From NCBI GenBank assembly GCA_041645075.1, contig JBAZQS010000036.1, positions 1 to 5,538 of the forward strand: 5,538 nucleotides of DNA. Reading direction: 5' to 3'. The notes below the pieces were generated by a model. That model was not told the origin of the DNA, made no database searches, and was given only the letters and a program-made list of their open reading frames with translations. Both the position numbers and the translations under genes were made by a program. This DNA is from JBAZQS01 sp041645075. Lineage in GTDB: Bacteria > Patescibacteriota > Patescibacteriia > 2-01-FULL-39-33. Shown in pieces: positions 1-5,108 of this stretch. Position 1 is the stretch's first letter. Every line of letters starts with the position of its first letter.

Positions 1-909
1 TTGCAGGCGTTTGGCATGATTACGATCTTAAAGCAATCGGCCGGACAGGTTTTGCTTGGCCTGACCAATTGGCAATTGCTGATGGCGGTTATTACCATTA
101 CCGCCGGCACGGTTTTTTTAATGTGGATTGGCGAATTAATTTCTGAAAAACACATTGGCAACGGCATTTCATTATTAATTTTTGCCGGCATCGTTTCGGG
201 CTTGCCTAAAACCATGGGCAAGTCATTTTTCACTTTTGATCAAGCCGAAATGATCAATATGATTTTATTCGGCATTATTGCTTTGATTACTATTATTGGC
301 GTGGTCATTATCACTGAAGGCCAGAGGAATATACCCGTCTCATACGCCCGCCAGGTCCGAGGCAATAAAATGTATGGGGGCGTTGATACTTATTTGCCTT
401 TAAGGGTAAATCAGGCGGGCGTTATCCCGATTATTTTTGCGATTTCCATTATTCTTTTTCCGCCTATGATTGCTCAATTATTTTTACAAGTAAAGACCGT
501 TTGGCTCGCTTCGGCGGCCAGATGGACGATTAATATATTCCAAGACCAACTGGTCTATGGTATTTTATACTTTTTGATGGTCGTGGCCTTTACTTATTTT
601 TATACCGCCGTCATTTTCCATCCCGACCAAATCGCGGAAAATCTGCAAAAACAAGGCGGCTTTGTGCCGGGCATCAGGCCGGGCAAAAGCACGACTGAAT
701 ATTTACAGAAGATTGTGACCAGAATTATTTTTACCGGCGCTTTGTTTTTGGGCGTCATTGCGATTTTACCTCTAATCACCGCCCAATTAACCGGCACGCA
801 AAGCTTGGTGATCGGCGGCACCAGTTTATTGATCGTGGTTTCCGTGGTAATTGAAACCGTTAATCAGATAAATGCGCAATTATCAATGAGAGATTACGAA
901 GAAATTTAA
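1..909 (+). CDS. secY: Protein translocase subunit SecY, C-terminal part (5' end outside window)
   Basis: SecY is the channel-forming membrane subunit of the SecYEG translocon, which exports unfolded proteins and inserts membrane proteins. The 302 visible residues match the family from about TM4 to the C-terminus; full SecY is about 430 residues, so roughly the first third lies upstream. The frame is open at base 1 and the TTG there is probably an internal Leu codon. Visible landmarks (fragment numbering) are WIGELISEKHIGNGIS near 42-57 (TM5 entry), a hydrophobic segment at 86-105, the cytoplasmic loop GQRNIPVSYARQ (107-118) leading to LPLRVNQAGVIP (132-143, TM7), and TM8 at about 185-206. 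These are followed by IAENLQKQGGFVPGIRPG (211-228), the cytosolic loop that contacts SecA or the ribosome, and then TM9 and TM10 (about 237-260 and 270-287). The C-terminus ends normally at TAA and is followed by a terminator. In most bacteria adk and map follow in the same operon, and the same order is kept here. Confidence 0.97.
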   Translation: MQAFGMITILKQSAGQVLLGLTNWQLLMAVITITAGTVFLMWIGELISEKHIGNGISLLIFAGIVSGLPKTMGKSFFTFDQAEMINMILFGIIALITIIGVVIITEGQRNIPVSYARQVRGNKMYGGVDTYLPLRVNQAGVIPIIFAISIILFPPMIAQLFLQVKTVWLASAARWTINIFQDQLVYGILYFLMVVAFTYFYTAVIFHPDQIAENLQKQGGFVPGIRPGKSTTEYLQKIVTRIIFTGALFLGVIAILPLITAQLTGTQSLVIGGTSLLIVVSVVIETVNQINAQLSMRDYEEI

Positions 910-926
910 AATATTGGCGTCTTTTG

Positions 927-948
927 GCCCCAACGTGGGGCTTTTTTT
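927..948 (+). terminator. Rho-independent terminator after secY
   Basis: A perfect 5-bp GC-rich stem (GCCCC 927-931 pairing with GGGGC 937-941) encloses the loop AACGT and is followed directly by seven Ts (942-948). It begins 17 bases after the secY stop codon. The textbook form makes it a confident intrinsic terminator for the upstream ribosomal-protein/secY transcript. It would at least partly separate secY from adk. Confidence 0.87.
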
Positions 949-983
949 ATTTAGCAAAATAGGGTAAAATAAGGAAGGTTTAT

Positions 984-1022
984 TGTCATTGCGAGGAGCC
1001 GTAATCGGCGACGAAGCAATCT
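984..1022. repeat. Short REP-like palindromic repeat in the secY-adk gap
   Basis: This 39-base element begins TGTCATTGCGAGGAGC (985-1000) and ends GACGAAGCAATCT (1010-1022). Its outer arms ATTGC (988-992) and GCAAT (1016-1020) are inverted. An inner perfect stem GCCG (998-1001) / CGGC (1006-1009) encloses a TAAT loop. The layout TGTCATTGCGAGGAGC...GACGAAGCAATCT is one I recognise as a short dispersed intergenic repeat recurring in many unrelated bacterial genomes. Only one copy is visible here, so calling it dispersed rests on that recognition. It is more GC-rich than the A/T-rich bases around it, which fits an inserted unit. It is unrelated in sequence to the CCCTCCCC repeats near the window end. 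Confidence 0.65.
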
Positions 1023-1048
1023 ATTAAAATTTAAAATTAATTTATACT

Positions 1049-1723
1049 ATGCATCAAAATTCAAAACCATTTGAGATTATTGTTTTGGGCCCGCCGGTTT
1101 CGGGCAAGGGCACGCAGGCGCGTTTAATTTCCGTTACTTTTGACATCCCGCATATTTCCGCGGGACAGATTTTGCATACCATCAAGGCCGATGCCAATCA
1201 CCCTTTAGCCCAAGAAGTGGCCCAATATATGGACCGCGGTTCATTGGTGCCTGATGAATTGGTTAATAATTTGGTTTTAGAAAGAATCAAGCAGGACGAT
1301 TGTCAATACGGCTATGTTTTAGACGGCTACCCCCGCACCTTAGAACAAGCCGAGGTGATAGACGGCGCCGCTGATTTGGATTATGTTTTTTTAATCAATG
1401 TGAGTGACGAGGTGGTTATTGAAAGAATTTCCGGCCGCCGGGTTTGTAAAAACGGCCACACTTGGCATTTAAAATATTCACCGACCAAAGCGGAGGGCGT
1501 TTGCGATACTTGTGGCGAATCGCTTTTTCAAAGAGATGATGACAAAGAAGAAGTGGTTAGGGTCAGATTGGAGACATTTCATAAAAATACCCAGCCGATA
1601 ATTGATTTTTATGAAAAGGAAGGCGTTTTGATAAAAATAAACGGCGAACAGCACATTGAGCAGGTTTTTCAGGAAGCGGTCAGATATTTGGTCTATGATT
1701 TAAGGAATAAAACTATAAAATAA
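1049..1723 (+). CDS. adk: Adenylate kinase (divergent, long-LID type)
   Basis: Adenylate kinase interconverts ATP + AMP and 2 ADP in the cytosol. The 224-residue length fits the long zinc-LID class. The P-loop is GPPVSGKGT (14-22), where the family usually has GxPGAGKGT. The AMP-site LDGYPRT (91-97, R96) is canonical. The LID spans about 127-164 with R126 and R130 before it and QRDDD (161-165) at its end, then R171 and R173. These match E. coli R119, R123, R156 (here R162) and R167 (here R173). Two points are odd. The usual STGDMLR AMP-binding stretch reads SAGQILH (37-43), so the Arg equivalent to E. coli R36 is His. The LID zinc site has C133, C152 and C155, but one Cys is missing and H137 or H140 may serve as fourth ligand. 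No Shine-Dalgarno precedes the ATG; it is chosen because it gives a normal short lead to the P-loop. Map starts 8 bases downstream. It could instead be a nucleoside monophosphate kinase with shifted specificity, but adk is favoured by context. Confidence 0.88.
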   Translation: MHQNSKPFEIIVLGPPVSGKGTQARLISVTFDIPHISAGQILHTIKADANHPLAQEVAQYMDRGSLVPDELVNNLVLERIKQDDCQYGYVLDGYPRTLEQAEVIDGAADLDYVFLINVSDEVVIERISGRRVCKNGHTWHLKYSPTKAEGVCDTCGESLFQRDDDKEEVVRVRLETFHKNTQPIIDFYEKEGVLIKINGEQHIEQVFQEAVRYLVYDLRNKTIK

Positions 1724-1731
1724 TTCCATAA

Positions 1732-2502
1732 ATGTCCATCAAACTTAAGACCCAAGAAGAAATTGCCATTATGCGCGAGGGCGGAAAAATCCTATCGCGG
1801 ATTTTAAATGAGGTGATAAAAAAAGTAAAGCCGGGCGCCAGCACAAAAGAGTTAGATAATTTCGCGGAAGAAATGATAATTAAGGCGGGTGGCCGGCCGA
1901 GTTTTAAGGGTTATAAAACCGCTTGGGCGAGCACGCCCTTCCCCTCGGCTTTATGTATTTCTGTAAATGACGAAGTGGTGCACGGCTTGCCCATACCCAA
2001 TCGTTTATTAAAAAATGGCGACATTGTGGGTATTGATTGCGGGCTTGAATATAAGAAATATTTTACGGACATGTCTCGGACGGTTGCCGTCGGCAGAATT
2101 ACCAACAAAGCCAGAAAATTAATCAATATTACTCAAGAGGCGCTGGGGCGCGGCCTGGCCCAGGTAAAGCCCGGCAATCATATTTCCGATATTGCCAAAG
2201 CCATTCAGAGTTATGTGGAGAGACAGGGATTTTCCGTGGTCCGGCAGTTGGTCGGCCACGGCGTCGGCCAGGCGGCGCACGAAGAACCGCAAATACCGAA
2301 TTATGTGGATAAAAATGTTCCGGATATAAAACTTCAAAGCGGTATGACTTTGGCTTTAGAGCCCATGGTTAATCTGGGCGGCTGGGAAGTTGAGACCTTG
2401 GCCGACGGCTGGACCGTGGTGACTAAAGACGGCAGTTTGTCGGCGCACTTTGAGGACACTGTAGTAGTAACAGAGAATGGTTATGAAATTTTAACTAGAT
2501 AA
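1732..2502 (+). CDS. map: Methionine aminopeptidase, type I
   Basis: Map removes the initiator methionine from nascent proteins, usually after deformylation. At 256 residues it matches single-domain bacterial type Ia enzymes and has no N-terminal extension and no type II insert. All the pita-bread active-site residues are visible: H84 (in HGLPIPN), D102 (IDCGLEY), D113 (FTDMSRT), H176 (VGHGVGQ), H183 (AHEEPQ), E210 (LALEPM) and E241 (HFEDTV). The five metal ligands correspond to E. coli D97, D108, H171, E204 and E235. The start MSIKLKTQEEIAIMREGGKI is the standard family N-terminus, which settles the ATG although no Shine-Dalgarno is seen. The gene lies 8 bases after adk and 2 bases before ruvX, so cotranscription is very likely. 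The secY-adk-map order is the classical one at the end of the spc ribosomal-protein cluster. Confidence 0.98.
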   Translation: MSIKLKTQEEIAIMREGGKILSRILNEVIKKVKPGASTKELDNFAEEMIIKAGGRPSFKGYKTAWASTPFPSALCISVNDEVVHGLPIPNRLLKNGDIVGIDCGLEYKKYFTDMSRTVAVGRITNKARKLINITQEALGRGLAQVKPGNHISDIAKAIQSYVERQGFSVVRQLVGHGVGQAAHEEPQIPNYVDKNVPDIKLQSGMTLALEPMVNLGGWEVETLADGWTVVTKDGSLSAHFEDTVVVTENGYEILTR

Positions 2503-2504
2503 AT

Positions 2505-2885
2505 ATGAAACTATTAGGCCTTGATTACGGCGACTCTAAAGTGGGTTTAGCAATTGGAAGCACCGATTCAAAAGTGGCTTCGCCTTTTAAAATTTTAAAA
2601 AATGTCGGCCGGAATAATTTATTTGCCGAATTAAAATCGCTTTGCGCCAAGGAAAAAATTGAAAAAATAATTATTGGTATGCCAATAAATAAAAAATCAC
2701 CTGACCAAGCCGAGCGGGTCTCGGATTTTATTACCGAATTAAAAGAGCAGTTAAATATTGAAGTAGAAATCCAAGATGAACAATTTACGACGGTTCAAGC
2801 CAGTAAACTCATAAACAATAGCAAGAAAAATGATGATGATATTGCCGCGATGTTGATACTTCAGAGCTATTTTGATAAAAATTAA
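2505..2885 (+). CDS. ruvX: RuvX/YqgF family RNase H-fold nuclease
   Basis: YqgF/RuvX proteins have an RNase H-like fold. They are best supported as nucleases maturing the 16S rRNA 5' end, and were earlier named putative Holliday junction resolvases. The 126-residue length is typical. Family blocks appear in order: LGLDYGDSKVGLAIG (4-18) with the catalytic-type D7, then IIIGMPINKKS (55-65) at the usual VVGLPLN position, DEQFTTVQAS (91-100) corresponding to DERLTTxxA with E92, and NDDDIAAMLILQSYFD (109-124) corresponding to the IDxxAAxxILQxYLD block with an acidic residue near D112. The Arg of DER is Gln (Q93), a mild departure. The gene starts 2 bases after the map stop and its own stop abuts the recO ATG with no gap, so translation of the three genes is probably coupled. 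I infer a role in rRNA processing; the recO neighbour is not proof of a recombination role. Confidence 0.93.
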   Translation: MKLLGLDYGDSKVGLAIGSTDSKVASPFKILKNVGRNNLFAELKSLCAKEKIEKIIIGMPINKKSPDQAERVSDFITELKEQLNIEVEIQDEQFTTVQASKLINNSKKNDDDIAAMLILQSYFDKN

Positions 2886-3449
2886 ATGTCCACAGTACTC
2901 ACCCAAGGCATCATTTTAAAAATAGAGCACCAAGGCGATTATGACAGAAGATATACTATTTATACTTTGGATTTAGGCAAAATCACGGCCATTGCCAAGG
3001 GCGCTAAGAAGATTGTTTCCAAATTAAGCCCCCATTTGGGGCAGTTTTTAATTATTGATTTAATGCTGGCGAACGGGCAATCGTGCCAAAGGATTGCCGC
3101 CGCCCAAGTCCATAAAAATTATTCGGCCATTAAAAATGATTTGCCCAAAATAATCATGGCTTTATATTTTTTAGAAACCATTGATTTATTGATTAAATAT
3201 GATTATCCGGATAAGGCAATTTTTGCCATGAGCAATGATTTTTTATTTGATTTGTCCATCAGCGCTCATAAAGAAAATAATTTTTTAATTTTAAATAAAT
3301 ATCTTTATTATTTATTAAAGCATCTCGGCTATCAACCGATTTTAAAGGCAAAAAATCAAAAACAACTAATTTATGACCTGCATCAACTAATTTTGCAGAC
3401 AAGCGAAAGGGAAGTAAAAAGTTTTGGCTTATTGGAGAAAATCATTTAG
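2886..3449 (+). CDS. recO: DNA repair protein RecO, short form
   Basis: RecO works with RecR (and RecF) to load RecA on SSB-coated single-stranded DNA during gap repair. The N-terminus has the RecO OB-fold pattern: TQGIILKIEHQGDYDRRYTI (6-25), then LGKITAIAKGAKKIVSKLSP (30-49), with the expected block HLGQFLIIDLML and strands to about residue 77. The rest is mostly helical (about 84-180) and contains KYLYYLLKHLGYQP (138-151), matching the family LxxLLxxLGYxP block. In most RecO proteins a four-cysteine zinc module follows that block, and the protein runs to about 240 residues. Here it ends at 187 and its only cysteine is C67, so the zinc module is absent. The stop is clean, with no sign of a frameshift. 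The ATG directly abuts the ruvX stop. A terminator hairpin starts 33 bases downstream, making this the last gene of the adk-map-ruvX-recO run. Confidence 0.86.
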   Translation: MSTVLTQGIILKIEHQGDYDRRYTIYTLDLGKITAIAKGAKKIVSKLSPHLGQFLIIDLMLANGQSCQRIAAAQVHKNYSAIKNDLPKIIMALYFLETIDLLIKYDYPDKAIFAMSNDFLFDLSISAHKENNFLILNKYLYYLLKHLGYQPILKAKNQKQLIYDLHQLILQTSEREVKSFGLLEKII

Positions 3450-3482
3450 CCAATATCTTGACTATTTGAATTTTTTTCACTC

Positions 3483-3525
3483 TACCGTGCCAGGCACCAT
3501 CGTTTTGGCACGGTATTTATTTTTC
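3483..3525 (+). terminator. Rho-independent terminator after recO
   Basis: A perfect 10-bp inverted repeat, TACCGTGCCA (3483-3492) with TGGCACGGTA (3506-3515), encloses a 13-base loop and is followed by the T-rich tail TTTATTTTTC. It closes the adk-map-ruvX-recO transcript and sits just before the aspS promoter. The loop also contains GGCAC (3493-3497), which could pair with GTGCC in the left arm as an alternative. Confidence 0.87.
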
Positions 3526-3554
3526 TTGTAAAAAATATCAATTTTAGTTATAAT
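3526..3554 (+). promoter_or_regulatory. Sigma-70-type promoter for aspS
   Basis: A -35 box TTGTAA (3526-3531, 4 of 6 to TTGACA) is separated by exactly 17 bases from a perfect -10 box TATAAT (3549-3554). Transcription would start near 3561, giving an A/T-rich leader of about 30 bases to the aspS ATG. Its place between the recO terminator and aspS supports the call. No T-box or other leader structure fits in so short a leader. Confidence 0.82.
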
Positions 3555-3590
3555 AAATAATATTAAACCGTTAAATTTGACTTAAATTTT

Positions 3591-5045
3591 ATGGATAAAT
3601 CATCAATTTTGGGGACAGTGGCAAAAGCGGGCCAGGCGGTGGAAGTCAGGGGGTGGGTCCATACTCGCCGAGACCACGGCAAGATTGTTTTTATTGATTT
3701 GCGGGATAGAAGCGGGATTTTACAGGTGGTTTTTACGCCGGATAATAAGGGGGTCTATGATTTAGCCCAAAAATTGCGGTCAGAATTTGTGGTTAAAATC
3801 ATTGGCCAAGTCAATAAAAGACCGGAAAAGATGATAAATGAAAAAATTGCCACGGGCACGGTGGAAATGCTGGCGACCGGCTTGGAAATATTAAATGAGG
3901 CCAAAACCCCGCCCTTTGAGATTGATAATCCCAACAAAGAAATCGGCGAGGACATCCGTTTGAAATACCGCTATTTGGACTTGCGGCGCGAAAGAATGAA
4001 AAATAATATGATTATGCGCCACAGAGTTATTAAATTTATCCGCGATTATTTTGACAGCAAGGAATTTTTAGAAATAGAAACCCCAATTTTAACCAAAGGC
4101 ACGCCCGAGGGCGCCCGCGAATTTATGGTTCCCGCCCGATTGTGGCCGGGCAAGTTTTATGTTTTGCCCCAGTCGCCTCAGCAATTCAAGCAGTTGTTAA
4201 TGGTGGCGGGCGCCGAGAAATATTTTCAGATTGCCCGCTGTTTTCGCGATGAGGATACCCGCGGCGATCGCCAGGCCGAATTCACCCAACTTGATGTGGA
4301 AATGAGTTTTATTGAACAGGAAGATATTTTACAGATTACCGAGGACTTGATGATTAAATTAATCCAAACGATTTATCCGAATAAAAAAATCAAGCAAATA
4401 CCTTTCCCGCGATTAACTTACGCCGAGTCAATGGAAAAATATGGCACCGATAAGCCGGATTTAAGAGACAATAAGGAAAACGCGGACGAATTGGCTTTCT
4501 GCTGGATTATTGACGCGCCCATGTTTAAACATTCGGCCAGCGAAAAAAAATTGGTGGCTTGCCATCATCCGTTTACTATGCCGCAAAAAGAGGATAGGGA
4601 AAAATTTCCGGATAATCCGGAAAAGTGGCGCGCCTATGCCTATGACAATGTGTTAAATGGTTTTGAAATCGGCGGCGGCTCAATCAGAATCCATTTGCGC
4701 GATATTCAGGAGCGGATTTTTGAATTACTCGGCGTAAGTGAAAGCGAAATCCAGACCCGTTTCGGCCACATGCTTGAGGCCTTTGAATTTGGCGCGCCGC
4801 CCCACGGCGGTATTGCTTTGGGCGTGGACAGAATATTGGCGATTTTACAAAACGAGCCAAATATCCGCGAAGTCATTGCGTTTCCGAAAACGGGCGACAG
4901 CCGCGATTTAATGATGGACGCGCCCAATATTATTAGCAAAAAAGCGCTAAAAGAAGCCCATATTGAAATTGACGCCAAAACCCTAAAGGAAGCTAAAGAG
5001 CGCGGGGAAAACTTGATTGGCGAGCAAACCAGCGTCGCGGATTAA
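3591..5045 (+). CDS. aspS: Aspartyl-tRNA synthetase, bacterial type lacking the GAD insertion
   Basis: This class IIb synthetase charges tRNA with aspartate. The N-terminal OB anticodon-binding domain covers about 1-105 (RGWVHTRRDHGKIVFIDLRD at 20-39). The catalytic domain holds YRYLDLRRERM (127-136), motif 1 with EIETPILTKGTPEGAREF (161-178), QSPQQFKQLLM (194-204), motif 2 FRDEDTRGDRQAEFTQLD (218-235) and motif 3 GGIALGVDRI (406-415, R414). IGGGSIRIH (360-368) and IREVIAFPKT (425-434) complete the bacterial pattern. At 484 residues it is about 100 shorter than E. coli AspRS (590). The loss falls between KPDLRDN (288-294) and AFCWIIDAPMF (302-312), exactly where bacterial enzymes carry the GAD domain. 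H29 sits at the E. coli L30 / Pseudomonas H31 position, where His is tied to non-discriminating enzymes that also charge tRNA-Asn. The ATG lies about 30 bases after its own promoter and has no clear Shine-Dalgarno. Confidence in aspS is very high; the charging range is inferred. Confidence 0.97.
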   Translation: MDKSSILGTVAKAGQAVEVRGWVHTRRDHGKIVFIDLRDRSGILQVVFTPDNKGVYDLAQKLRSEFVVKIIGQVNKRPEKMINEKIATGTVEMLATGLEILNEAKTPPFEIDNPNKEIGEDIRLKYRYLDLRRERMKNNMIMRHRVIKFIRDYFDSKEFLEIETPILTKGTPEGAREFMVPARLWPGKFYVLPQSPQQFKQLLMVAGAEKYFQIARCFRDEDTRGDRQAEFTQLDVEMSFIEQEDILQITEDLMIKLIQTIYPNKKIKQIPFPRLTYAESMEKYGTDKPDLRDNKENADELAFCWIIDAPMFKHSASEKKLVACHHPFTMPQKEDREKFPDNPEKWRAYAYDNVLNGFEIGGGSIRIHLRDIQERIFELLGVSESEIQTRFGHMLEAFEFGAPPHGGIALGVDRILAILQNEPNIREVIAFPKTGDSRDLMMDAPNIISKKALKEAHIEIDAKTLKEAKERGENLIGEQTSVAD

Positions 5046-5086
5046 CATAAACAAGTAATTAGTCGTATTTGCCCTCCCCTTCATAA

Positions 5087-5105
5087 GGGGAGGGTTAGGG
5101 AGGGG
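5087..5105 (+). other. G-quadruplex motif overlapping the nuclease ribosome-binding site
   Basis: The plus strand reads GGGG A GGG TTA GGG A GGGG, four runs of three or more Gs with loops of 1, 3 and 1 bases, which satisfies the usual quadruplex rule. It would be present in the mRNA just before the start codon at 5109. It shares bases 5087-5094 with the right arm of the hairpin, so hairpin and quadruplex exclude each other. The pattern is directly seen; folding is inferred. Confidence 0.6.
5099..5103 (+). promoter_or_regulatory. Shine-Dalgarno of the DUF559 gene, supplied by the repeat
   Basis: GGAGG (5099-5103) lies within the repeat arm, 5 bases before the ATG at 5109. It is the only strong Shine-Dalgarno at a gene start in this window and it fixes the nuclease start codon. 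It can be masked if the overlapping G-quadruplex folds. Confidence 0.75.
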
Positions 5106-5108
5106 TAG

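Larger units (their letters stand above)
5072..5106. repeat. Palindromic repeat, copy 1 (upstream of the nuclease gene)
   Basis: A perfect 10-bp stem, CCCTCCCCTT (5072-5081) with AAGGGGAGGG (5085-5094), encloses the 3-base loop CAT. The G-rich arm GTTAGGGAGGGGT follows (to 5106). The inverted copy at 5471-5505 matches 28 of 35 positions without gaps. No T-tract follows the hairpin on either strand, so it is not a standard terminator even though it lies 26 bases after the aspS stop. Confidence 0.9.

Noticed and set aside
1..3. TTG at base 1 as the true start of secY
   Set aside because: The visible protein begins in the middle of the SecY fold; the window edge cuts the gene.
600..821. Minus-strand open frame opposite secY
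   Set aside because: It lies wholly within the secY coding frame, has no family resemblance, and secY is certain there.
984..989. TTGTCA as a -35 box for adk
   Set aside because: The -10 position 17 bases later reads GGCGAC; the TTGTCA belongs to the repeat element.
1043..1048. TATACT as -10 box for adk
   Set aside because: It touches the ATG, so transcription would start inside the coding region, and no -35 lies at 16 to 18 bases.
1911..2337. Two minus-strand open frames opposite map
   Set aside because: Both are antisense shadows of the fully conserved map gene and show no motif or ribosome site.
3755..3955. Minus-strand open frame opposite the aspS N-terminus
   Set aside because: It is a shadow of aspS with no recognisable domain.
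4706..4978. 90-codon minus-strand open frame opposite the aspS 3' part
   Set aside because: It overlaps motif 3 of AspRS in antisense; its length is explained by the codon bias of aspS.
5072..5094. Hairpin as the aspS terminator
   Set aside because: The stem is perfect but is followed by a G-rich arm rather than a T-tract; the same palindrome recurs inverted downstream, so it is a repeat.
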